Below, piece after piece: positions 19,218-27,445 of a stretch of 64,000 nucleotides of DNA. Source of the stretch: Methylotenera sp. (GTDB lineage: Bacteria; Pseudomonadota; Gammaproteobacteria; Burkholderiales; Methylophilaceae). Position 1 is the stretch's first letter. The number at the start of each line of letters is the position of its first letter. Location of the stretch: positions 1 to 64,000 of the forward strand of contig NZ_JAURYU010000015.1 of assembly GCF_030653755.1 (NCBI RefSeq), written 5' to 3'. The notes under the pieces are model-generated. The model did no database searches. It had not been told where the DNA came from and worked only from the letters and a program-made list of their open reading frames with translations. Position numbers and translations under genes: made by a program.

Positions 19218-21788
19218 ATGATTAATCAAATTAAACGCTATTTGAACCCATTTGTTTTTGCAGTGTTAGTGGCTTTAATTCACTTCGGCATCTGGCATAT
19301 TTCTAATCGCGCTCTGCCATTAATCAATGCACCAGATATTGTGAACGGTTTTGCTTTTAGCGGTTTTCAAAAAGATCAAAGCCCGCTTAAAAAAGACTAT
19401 CCAAGTACCGCTGAGTTGGAAAAAGATTTGCAATTGCTTAAGCCGTTAACTAAGCGTATTCGTATTTATGGTGCACTTGAAAACAGTGAAGTGACGGCAC
19501 TTGCATCAAATTTAGGGTTTTATGTGACTGCGGGCGCATGGATTGGCAGCGATGCTGTTGCTAATCATCGTGAAGTGGATGCGCTAAAAGCAAAAATTAA
19601 ATATTACCCAAGCATTGAGCGTGCAATTGTGGGTAACGAAGTCTTACTAAGAAGTGACCTGACCGCCGAAGCGTTGATTGCTTATATAGAGGATGTTCGT
19701 AAAACAACAAAACTGCCCCTATCAACGGCAGAGCCTTGGCATGTGTGGTTAAAAAATCCAGAGCTTGTGAAGCATGTTGACTTTATTGCGGTGCATTTAC
19801 TTCCTTATCATGAAGGTGTTCCTGTAGAAGCTGCAGTAGATTACTCACTTCAGCGATATCAAGAATTAATGAATGCTTATCCTAGAAAAAAAATCGTCAT
19901 TACTGAAATTGGTTGGCCTAGTAATGGACCAACTTTAGGGGCTGCGGTTGCTTCAGCTGTGAATCAAGCACTTTTTGTGAGAGAGTTCTTAGCTAAAACT
20001 GCGCATAAGAATTATGACTATTATCTGATGGAAGCATTTGACCAACCTTGGAAAAAGGAACTTGAAGGTTGGGCAGGGGCTTATTGGGGAATGTTTAATG
20101 CTGAGCGTAATGAAAAGTACTCACTGCAAGGCGCGGTACCTAAAGATGAACGCTGGAAAGCGAAGGCGCTATGGGCTAGCTTGTTAGGGCTTTTGCCAAT
20201 ATTCTTTATTGCTTATCGATTTAGGCATTGGGGCTTAGGTGCTCGGAGTTCAATGGCAGTATTGCTTCAGGCTTGTATCACGACCTTGGTCGTTGCATGG
20301 AATTTGCCTGGGGATTATTACTATACGATGAAAGATTTTATCGTATTAGTATTATTGCTGATGGGGATGGGGTTAACCTCTGCAGTATTAATGATTTACG
20401 CAGTTGAGTTTAGTGAAGTGATGTTTAAGAAAGGCTGGAATCGCGCATTTAAGCGAGCTAAGCCTCTGCCAGCTGAACAAGAGTTGTTTGTTTCTGTGCA
20501 TTTAGCCTGTTATAACGAGCCGCCCGAAATGGTGATTACTACCATTGAAAGCTTGGCTAAGCTTAACTACACCAATTTTGAGGTGATTGTTGTTGATAAC
20601 AACACCAAAGATGAAGCTAAATGGAAGCCGTTAGAAGCTTATATGGCAAAAATGCCAGAGAATTTTAAATTCTTTCATTTACCACAATGGCCTGGCTTCA
20701 AAGCTGGTGCTTTAAATTTTGCATTAGACCAAACAAACCCTAATGCACAGGTGGTGGGCGTGGTCGATGCCGATTATGAAGTCACACCAGATTGGCTTTC
20801 TGATTTAGTGCCGCATTTCTTAGAGCAGAACGTGGCGGTAGTACAAGCACCTCAGGCACATAGAGATTGGGAGCATAGTTTCTTCCGTAGTATGGGCAAC
20901 TGGGAGTTTGAAGGGTTCTTCCGTATCGGCATGCACCATCGCCATGAGCGTAATGCATTGATTCAACATGGCACCATGACATTGGTTCGATATCAGGCGC
21001 TCATGGAGAGCGGAAAGTGGTCTGAGTGGTGTATTTGTGAGGATACCGAGCTAGGGTTACGTTTGCTAGAAGATGGCTATGAGCTACGGTATATCGATGA
21101 TACTTTTGGACGAGGTTTAACCCCCGCTGATTTTAAAGCACTTAAGTCGCAACGTTTCCGTTGGGCGTTTGGTGCAATGCAGATTCTTAAGCGCCACATA
21201 CCTAAGCTACTGGGTAATTCAACATTAACGTTCGGACAGCGATACCATTTTTTAACTGGCTGGTTTGGCTGGCTGGGTGAGGCATTGCAACTAGGTTTTA
21301 CGATAGGTTCAATTGGGTGGTCAGTTGCAATGCTCTTGTTCCCAAAAGATGCAAGCTTGCCAGTCTCTATTATGATTACGACGATTATTTGCTTCTTGGT
21401 AATTAAAGCAATTATGGGTCCGATGCTGTATTTGAAAACGATGAATTGTAAATGGATTGATATTTTTGGCGCATCGGTTGCAAGTCTCGGTCTTTCGCAT
21501 GCGATTGCAAAAGGTATCCTCAGTGGGCTAATCAAAAAAGATGGTGTGTTTAAAGTCACAGCAAAAGGCAAAGGGCTTAATAAAACCAATTGGTATGATT
21601 GGATTGGCCCGATTCAAGAAGAGCTGTTTTTACTGTGCGCATTAACGTTGTGTAGCATTGCCATGCTAGCTACCCGTGGTATCAGTAATCTTGATGCGCA
21701 AATATGGGTGGCGATGTTGAGTTTGCAATCCTTACCTTATATAAGTGCTGTTGCTTGCCAAATGATCAGTAAAAAAGAAAATGGGTAA
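19218..21788 (+). CDS. GH17-GT2 fusion, NdvB/NdvC-like beta-glucan synthase
   Basis: An 856-residue protein. TM1 at about 11-28 precedes a GH17 domain with both catalytic glutamates (E141 in VGNEVLL, E230 in TEIGWPS). Membrane helices then lead to a processive GT2 domain with VVDADYEV (near 516), the CEDTELGLRL acceptor motif and QRFRW at 645-649, as in cellulose and curdlan synthases, and further membrane helices. The fusion resembles rhizobial NdvB/NdvC, which make beta-1,3/1,6 periplasmic glucans. The GT part would polymerise from UDP-glucose and extrude; the GH17 part would trim, branch or cyclise. Confidence 0.9.
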   Translation: MINQIKRYLNPFVFAVLVALIHFGIWHISNRALPLINAPDIVNGFAFSGFQKDQSPLKKDYPSTAELEKDLQLLKPLTKRIRIYGALENSEVTALASNLGFYVTAGAWIGSDAVANHREVDALKAKIKYYPSIERAIVGNEVLLRSDLTAEALIAYIEDVRKTTKLPLSTAEPWHVWLKNPELVKHVDFIAVHLLPYHEGVPVEAAVDYSLQRYQELMNAYPRKKIVITEIGWPSNGPTLGAAVASAVNQALFVREFLAKTAHKNYDYYLMEAFDQPWKKELEGWAGAYWGMFNAERNEKYSLQGAVPKDERWKAKALWASLLGLLPIFFIAYRFRHWGLGARSSMAVLLQACITTLVVAWNLPGDYYYTMKDFIVLVLLLMGMGLTSAVLMIYAVEFSEVMFKKGWNRAFKRAKPLPAEQELFVSVHLACYNEPPEMVITTIESLAKLNYTNFEVIVVDNNTKDEAKWKPLEAYMAKMPENFKFFHLPQWPGFKAGALNFALDQTNPNAQVVGVVDADYEVTPDWLSDLVPHFLEQNVAVVQAPQAHRDWEHSFFRSMGNWEFEGFFRIGMHHRHERNALIQHGTMTLVRYQALMESGKWSEWCICEDTELGLRLLEDGYELRYIDDTFGRGLTPADFKALKSQRFRWAFGAMQILKRHIPKLLGNSTLTFGQRYHFLTGWFGWLGEALQLGFTIGSIGWSVAMLLFPKDASLPVSIMITTIICFLVIKAIMGPMLYLKTMNCKWIDIFGASVASLGLSHAIAKGILSGLIKKDGVFKVTAKGKGLNKTNWYDWIGPIQEELFLLCALTLCSIAMLATRGISNLDAQIWVAMLSLQSLPYISAVACQMISKKENG

Positions 21789-23331
21789 GGGTGACTTAAT
21801 ATCTGCCGATACACATAATCCGTATTGGTCAAATTCGCATCATCGTCATTTCATACGTGGAGTAGTTCGTTTTTTAATCTACCTATGTGCATTTTTTCTG
21901 GCAGCGATTGCATATTGGATTGCCGATAACTTTGGTGAACCCTCGCTGGAGCAATTGCTCTACCATGCGCAATTTGGTATGGGAGGCCTGATTGATACGG
22001 ATGCCGCTGTCATTAAAAGCTTTATCGCTTGGTGTATTGCTTTACCTATATTAGGGGCGCTACTGTTGGTATTGATTGAGTACTCAATCGCCCTGTTTTT
22101 AACGCATGGGTCTACGCACTGGTTAACTAAACCAGCCCGACTAGCCAATATTCATTTTATAAAAGTATTTTATTGGTTTATTGGCCATAGAGCACCTTTG
22201 TATGCACTGACTGCCGCTGCGATATATTTTGGGATTCAGTTCTCAGTCACCATTTTTGTGCATAATCTATTTGGTAAAGATTATTTCGCAGCGCACTACC
22301 TTAACCCAACAACTGTAAAAATAGAGGCTGTACAACCTAAAAATTTAGTGTTGATCTATGTAGAGAGTTTAGAAAACGCTTATAAAGAACCTAAACTATT
22401 TGGTAAAAATTTATTAAGTAGTCTAGATCATTTAAAAGGATTAAGTTTTACGCATTATAAAAAAGCACCAGGCACATGGTGGACAATTGCTGGCATTACA
22501 GCAACGCAATGCGCAGTGCCACTAAAAAGCGTCAGTTTGTATGACGGTAATGATCAAGGGGAGAAAATGAAGTCTTTTCTGCCTAATGCAGTTTGCCTAG
22601 GTGATATTTTGCACGAAGCTGGTTATCACAATGTGTATATGGGCGGTGATGCACTTGGCTTTGCAGGTAAAGGTATGTTCTTTAAAGACCATCATTATGA
22701 CGAAATTTATGGTCGCGATGAGTTGAAAGGTAACTTGACTGATGCTGAGTTAAATTACTGGGGTTTGTACGATGACCAACTGTTCGCGGCAGCCAAAGCC
22801 AAGTTAATAGAGCTACATCATAAAAAACAACCATTTAACTTAACGATGACCACAATAGACACGCACGGCCCAGACGGACACTTTTCTAAATATTGTAAGT
22901 CATTAGGCGTTAAGACTTTTGAAAGCATCGTAGAGTGCACATCTAATCAGGTTGCAAATTTTGTTAAATTCATCAAGAAAAGTGGTTATCTAAAAGACAC
23001 TCAAGTGGTCATTCTTGGTGATCATTTAGCGATGGAAAACCCGGTGAGTAAAAAGTTAGACCGTGTAAAAGAGCGTCTTATTTTTAATCAATTTGTCTCA
23101 AATAGCCATTTTGAGAGGAATCGTAACCATATTTTGCCTTTTGATATGTTTCCTACCATTCTGGATTTTATCGGTTTTAAAGTGCAAGGCGGAAAACTAG
23201 GGTTAGGCTATACCGCTTTTTCTAAAGAAATTGATCTATCATTATTGCCTAATGATGAAGAAATGAATCAAGATTTACTTAATCAATCAGACATGTATTT
23301 AGATCTTTGGAAGCATAAATCGGCACTTTAA
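21781..23331 (+). CDS. Phosphoglycerol transferase, OpgB/LtaS-like sulfatase fold
   Basis: A 516-residue protein with four N-terminal membrane helices (to about residue 160) and a periplasmic alkaline-phosphatase-type domain. NLVLIYVESLENAY carries the metal ligand, APGTWWTIAG the threonine nucleophile, and TTIDTHGPDGH and ILGDHLAM further metal ligands. OpgB (MdoB) moves phosphoglycerol from phosphatidylglycerol to periplasmic glucans. It overlaps the glucan synthase gene by 8 bases, strong support for decorating that product. Confidence 0.9.
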   Translation: MGKGDLISADTHNPYWSNSHHRHFIRGVVRFLIYLCAFFLAAIAYWIADNFGEPSLEQLLYHAQFGMGGLIDTDAAVIKSFIAWCIALPILGALLLVLIEYSIALFLTHGSTHWLTKPARLANIHFIKVFYWFIGHRAPLYALTAAAIYFGIQFSVTIFVHNLFGKDYFAAHYLNPTTVKIEAVQPKNLVLIYVESLENAYKEPKLFGKNLLSSLDHLKGLSFTHYKKAPGTWWTIAGITATQCAVPLKSVSLYDGNDQGEKMKSFLPNAVCLGDILHEAGYHNVYMGGDALGFAGKGMFFKDHHYDEIYGRDELKGNLTDAELNYWGLYDDQLFAAAKAKLIELHHKKQPFNLTMTTIDTHGPDGHFSKYCKSLGVKTFESIVECTSNQVANFVKFIKKSGYLKDTQVVILGDHLAMENPVSKKLDRVKERLIFNQFVSNSHFERNRNHILPFDMFPTILDFIGFKVQGGKLGLGYTAFSKEIDLSLLPNDEEMNQDLLNQSDMYLDLWKHKSAL

Positions 23332-23487
23332 GCTTACGGTAACGATGATGGCTATTTAATGGCTAGGGCGAAGTTTAGTAAAGTCTTTAGGGTGTTTGTT
23401 AGTGAAGCTAACCACAAGTCATGGGTTAAGTGTTGAGCTTTAGATTGATTTTATGTAATAGATGAAGCAATTTGGAATGGTTGTGAT

Positions 23488-25176
23488 ATGACACTTAGAA
23501 CAAGATTTTTATTGCTGATGACCTTAATTTTCATTGGCTTTATTTTTATTACTTGGACTTTGTCTGGCAGTTTGATGAATAAACTAAACCAGCAATGGGG
23601 CGAGCAATTTGCCCAGCGTCAGGTGATGTTTGACAAGTACCGCACTTTAGCGCCACTTATTCGTGAGATTGCCCTCGCCAGACAGATGGCGGCAGAGCCT
23701 GCCATTATTGAAATGGCACTACATGAGAGTAATCCAGAAATACAGAAGCGCGGGATTGCCGCAATGGAGAAGTATCGCTTCAACTTTCGAGATCATAGCT
23801 ATTTTGCAGCCTTTGCAAAAAGTGGTCATTATTATTTTAATGATGCTAAAAATCAATATGCATCTAAACAATTGCGTTATGTTCTATCGCCAACCGCGGC
23901 AAAAGATAGATGGTTCTATGCCACCTTGGTCAGTGGTAGTAAATATCAGGTCAATTTGGACCCGGATATTCACCTTAACGTCACTAAAGCATGGATTAAC
24001 GTATTAATCACAAAAGGCAATCAGACCCTTGGCGTTATTGGGACTGGGATTGACCTGTCTGATTTGATCAAAGAAACCGTTAGTATTGCTCAGCATGGTG
24101 TGGAAAATCTGTTTATTGATAAAAGCATGGCGATTCAATTAAATAGCGACCCTGAGCTAATTGATTACATGACTATTGCCAAAGATATCGGCCAGCGCAT
24201 TAAGATAGATAAGTTGTTAAAGAATCCTGACGATATTGAACAATTAAGACAAGTGATGCTTGCTTTAGAAAACAATCCATCTAAGGTTACAACGCTTAAG
24301 GTCGATTATAAAGGCAGTCAATATTTGATGGGGGTAGCGTTTTTGCCCGAAATCGGCTGGTATGACCTAACTTTGATGAGCGATCAGAGCTTGAACTTGC
24401 ATGATGACCTTATAAAAGGTCACGTGTGGTTTGGTCTTGCACTATTGTTGGCGTTAATAATATTAGGTTGGGCGTTGCATAGTTGGATATTTAATCCTAT
24501 ATCAGCATTGCGCGCTTCAACTAACAAAATTGGTAATGGTGACTTTGAAATTGATCCGCCTTTAACTGGTGCTGGCGAAATAGCGCATTTATCACGCTCA
24601 TTTGAGCATATGGCACGCTTTGTGATTGATACTAATCATGAGCTAGAGCAGAAAGTTCGCGAGCGTACGGAGGAGTTACATCACTTATCAGAGATGGATC
24701 CACTCACAGGATTATTGAACCGTCGTGGCATGATGGATCGATTTGAAACGGAGTTCTCTCGACAGGTGCGTCAAGGCGGTTCAATGGGCTTGTTATTGCT
24801 TGATTTAGACTTATTTAAAAGCGTGAATGATACTTTTGGTCATGCGGCAGGCGATTTAGCACTTTGTGAAGTGGCTAAGGTATTGCAGTCTTCAAAACGT
24901 GGCTACGATTATGTGGCGAGATGGGGTGGGGAAGAGTTTTTGATGCTTATGCCTGATTGTTCGCAAGATGATCTTATGACGATTGCTGAGCGTATCCGTT
25001 TAGAGGTTGCCTCAATTACGATGCAGTCAGGCGGAGATGTATTTCACTTAACCGTAAGTATCGGTGTGCATCGCCCACATATTCCAGAAACTTTAGATAC
25101 GATGCTCCAGAAAGTTGATAGAGCTTTATATACAGCTAAAGATGATGGTAGAAACTGTGTGCGACTAGCAGCATAA
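23488..25176 (+). CDS. Diguanylate cyclase: periplasmic sensor, HAMP, GGDEF
   Basis: A 562-residue protein. TM1 (about 5-27) and TM2 (about 308-332) enclose a periplasmic sensor of roughly 280 residues that looks like a Cache domain. HAMP and a short coiled linker follow, then a GGDEF domain with DPLTGLLNRRGM and an intact active site GGEEF in ARWGGEEFLML. It would make cyclic di-GMP in response to an external signal. It is a single gene with about 150 bases on each side free of neighbours. Confidence 0.92.
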   Translation: MTLRTRFLLLMTLIFIGFIFITWTLSGSLMNKLNQQWGEQFAQRQVMFDKYRTLAPLIREIALARQMAAEPAIIEMALHESNPEIQKRGIAAMEKYRFNFRDHSYFAAFAKSGHYYFNDAKNQYASKQLRYVLSPTAAKDRWFYATLVSGSKYQVNLDPDIHLNVTKAWINVLITKGNQTLGVIGTGIDLSDLIKETVSIAQHGVENLFIDKSMAIQLNSDPELIDYMTIAKDIGQRIKIDKLLKNPDDIEQLRQVMLALENNPSKVTTLKVDYKGSQYLMGVAFLPEIGWYDLTLMSDQSLNLHDDLIKGHVWFGLALLLALIILGWALHSWIFNPISALRASTNKIGNGDFEIDPPLTGAGEIAHLSRSFEHMARFVIDTNHELEQKVRERTEELHHLSEMDPLTGLLNRRGMMDRFETEFSRQVRQGGSMGLLLLDLDLFKSVNDTFGHAAGDLALCEVAKVLQSSKRGYDYVARWGGEEFLMLMPDCSQDDLMTIAERIRLEVASITMQSGGDVFHLTVSIGVHRPHIPETLDTMLQKVDRALYTAKDDGRNCVRLAA

Positions 25177-25216
25177 CTCGCTTAATCCAAGTCACTTCAT
25201 GATTTTACTTAGCCAG

Positions 25217-25228
25217 TGTTCATGAACA
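25217..25228. repeat. 12-base perfect palindrome upstream of pqqA
   Basis: TGTTCATGAACA reads the same on both strands and lies 94 bases before the pqqA start. It could be half of, or all of, a regulator site. No other support. Confidence 0.35.
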
Positions 25229-25321
25229 ACAATAGGGCTGAAAGTCTGCGTTGGTGCATAATTAACTCATACGAACAAGACAGCCGTCAGTTCTAGAAAA
25301 GTTATACTTTGGAGAATTATT

Positions 25322-25393
25322 ATGTGGACAACACCAGCAGTGACAGAAATGCGTTTTGGCTTTGAAGTGACAATGTACGTAATGAACAAATAA
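25322..25393 (+). CDS. pqqA: PqqA, precursor peptide of pyrroloquinoline quinone
   Basis: A 23-residue peptide starting MWTTPAVTEM and ending MYVMNK, with the invariant E15 and Y19 in the E-x-x-x-Y spacing that is cross-linked to form PQQ. GGAG about 10 bases before the ATG serves as ribosome site. pqqB, C, D and E are not nearby; the gene is flanked by a cyclase gene and the convergent uup, and is closed by a strong terminator. It is therefore a free-standing pqqA, perhaps one of several copies, supplying peptide in excess for the distant Pqq enzymes. A PQQ-type dehydrogenase is encoded at 57453. Confidence 0.95.
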   Translation: MWTTPAVTEMRFGFEVTMYVMNK

Positions 25394-25410
25394 TTTTGTT
25401 TCACGTAATA

Positions 25411-25443
25411 AAAAAACCAGCTAAGTTTTAGCTGGTTTTTTTA
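25411..25443. terminator. Strong rho-independent terminator after pqqA
   Basis: AAAAAACCAGCT (25411-25422) pairs with AGCTGGTTTTTT (25430-25441) around a 7-base loop. The T-run serves pqqA on the + strand and the A-run serves uup on the - strand, so it probably works both ways. Confidence 0.9.
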
Positions 25444-25478
25444 TTTAGATTTAACGGTCTTTCTAGTTTAATTAGCCA

Positions 25479-27386
25479 TTAAGCTAGGCGTTTATCAAGC
25501 GTTTCCCAGCGTAACATCTTAGCTTCAATCTCTGCATCAATTTCAGTTAAACGTGTTTGCAGTGTTTTAACCTTGTCAGGGTCTTGCACGTAGATGTTAG
25601 CATCAGCCAGTGTTAAATTGATGCTGGTTTGTTCTGCTTCCAGTTTTTCAATCAATGCTGGCATTTCATCTAGTTCTTTTTGTTCTTTGAAGCTTAGTTT
25701 ATTAGTAGTGTTTTTAGGCGCAACTTCTTTTGCAACTGGTTTGCTCGATTGTGCTTTAGCTAGTGCAGCTTTATCGGCTTCACGTTTGGCAGTAAAACGC
25801 TGCCAATCATCATAACCACCACCAAACTCTGTTAATACGCCATTACCTTCAAAGGCAATCACTTGAGTTACGGTGTTTTCTAAGAACGCACGGTCATGGC
25901 TGACCAAAAATAGTGTGCCATTGAAGTCTTGTAATAGATTTTCCAGTAGCTCTAGCGTGTCGATATCTAGGTCGTTAGTTGGCTCATCTAGTACGAGTAT
26001 ATTGGCAGGGCGCGCAAACAAACGTGCTAATAACAATCGGTTACGTTCGCCACCTGAAAGTGATTTGACAGGTGAACGTGAGCGTTGTGGCGGAAATAAG
26101 AAGTCTTCCAAATAACTAATAACGTGTTTACGCTCTTCACCAATTTGCACAAAATCAGAGCCTGGGCTGATGGTGTCAGCTAATGTGGCTTCTTCATTGA
26201 GCTGTTCGCGCATTTGGTCAAAATACGCGACACTTTGTTTGCTGCCACGCTCAATACTGCCACTATCAGGCTCAATGTCTGCCAGTATTAGTTTAAGTAG
26301 GGTGGTTTTGCCAATACCGTTCGGGCCTAGCAAGCCAATTTTATCGCCACGTAAAATACGTGTGCTGAAGTCTTTAATCAACACTTTATCGCCATAGGCT
26401 TTGCTAACGTTTTCTAGCTCAGCAATCAGTTTGCCACTGCGTTCGCCTACATCCACATTTAGTTTTACATTACCTTGACGTTCGCGGCGTGCGGCACGCT
26501 CTAATCTAAGAGATTCAAGCCTACGTACTCGGCCTTCATTACGTGTGCGCCGTGCTTTAATGCCTTGGCGAATCCACACCTCTTCTTGTGCGAGTATTTT
26601 GTCAAACTTAGCCGCGTGTGTTTCTTCAACGGCTAGAAGCTCTTCTTTTTTAATTTGGTAAGCGGTAAAGTTACCGATAAAGTCTGTGAGCTTGCCGCGG
26701 TCTAGCTCAGTGATGCGAGTCGCTAGTTTGTCTAGAAAGCGTCTGTCATGGGTAATAAATAGCACGCTGCCATTAAAGCCTAGCAATAAATCCTCTAACC
26801 ATTCAATGGCGCTTAAATCTAAATGGTTGGTAGGCTCGTCAAGCAGCAAGACTTCTGGTTCGGCTACTAGCGCACGACCCAAAGCCACACGTTTACGCCA
26901 GCCACCTGAAAGTGTGCTGATAAGTGCATCTGCATCTAAGTTTAAGCGGCTCAATACAGCCTCAACACGCGATTGTGCCGCCCAGCCATTTTGTGCATCT
27001 AAATCATGCTGTAGTTCCTGCATATGGGTCATGAGCGCTTCAATGTCTGCATCTGGCATGCCCATATCATGGGTCACCTGATGATAATCAACGAGGATTT
27101 GTTGTAAGTTGCCTAATCCTTCTGCCACTGCCTCAAACACGGTGTGGGTGGCTACCAGTTCTGGTTCTTGTTGCACATACACTACTCGAGCATTAGGCGC
27201 GCGCCATACTGTGCCATCGTCTAGTTTAATGGTGCCAGCAATGGCTTTTAATAAACTTGATTTACCTGCACCGTTGCGGCCAATTAAACCTACGCGTTCT
27301 CCTGCGTCTAGCTGAAAGGCAGCGTGGTCGAGCAGGGCGTGGTGACCAAAGGCGAGGCTGGCGTTATCGAGGGTGATGTATGGCAT
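25479..27386 (-). CDS. uup: ABC-F family ATPase Uup
   Basis: A 635-residue soluble protein with two ABC modules: Walker A GRNGAGKSS and GPNGIGKTT, signatures LSGGWRKRVALG and LSGGERNRLLLA, and Walker B segments ending in DEPTNHLD and DEPTNDLD. The C-terminal coiled coil (about 560-635) is typical of Uup. ABC-F proteins act on the ribosome; Uup also affects transposon excision and Holliday junction processing. It lies 60 bases after rep in the same direction. Confidence 0.95.
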   Translation of the reverse strand: MPYITLDNASLAFGHHALLDHAAFQLDAGERVGLIGRNGAGKSSLLKAIAGTIKLDDGTVWRAPNARVVYVQQEPELVATHTVFEAVAEGLGNLQQILVDYHQVTHDMGMPDADIEALMTHMQELQHDLDAQNGWAAQSRVEAVLSRLNLDADALISTLSGGWRKRVALGRALVAEPEVLLLDEPTNHLDLSAIEWLEDLLLGFNGSVLFITHDRRFLDKLATRITELDRGKLTDFIGNFTAYQIKKEELLAVEETHAAKFDKILAQEEVWIRQGIKARRTRNEGRVRRLESLRLERAARRERQGNVKLNVDVGERSGKLIAELENVSKAYGDKVLIKDFSTRILRGDKIGLLGPNGIGKTTLLKLILADIEPDSGSIERGSKQSVAYFDQMREQLNEEATLADTISPGSDFVQIGEERKHVISYLEDFLFPPQRSRSPVKSLSGGERNRLLLARLFARPANILVLDEPTNDLDIDTLELLENLLQDFNGTLFLVSHDRAFLENTVTQVIAFEGNGVLTEFGGGYDDWQRFTAKREADKAALAKAQSSKPVAKEVAPKNTTNKLSFKEQKELDEMPALIEKLEAEQTSINLTLADANIYVQDPDKVKTLQTRLTEIDAEIEAKMLRWETLDKRLA

Positions 27387-27445
27387 GTGTGACTTTCAAA
27401 TTATTACTAATGTATTTTAACTGCTTGTATATGAGATACAAAATG

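Noticed and set aside
25873-27315. Several + strand frames opposite uup, serine-rich
   Set aside because: They mirror the codons of uup; the serine and alanine bias is typical of shadow frames.
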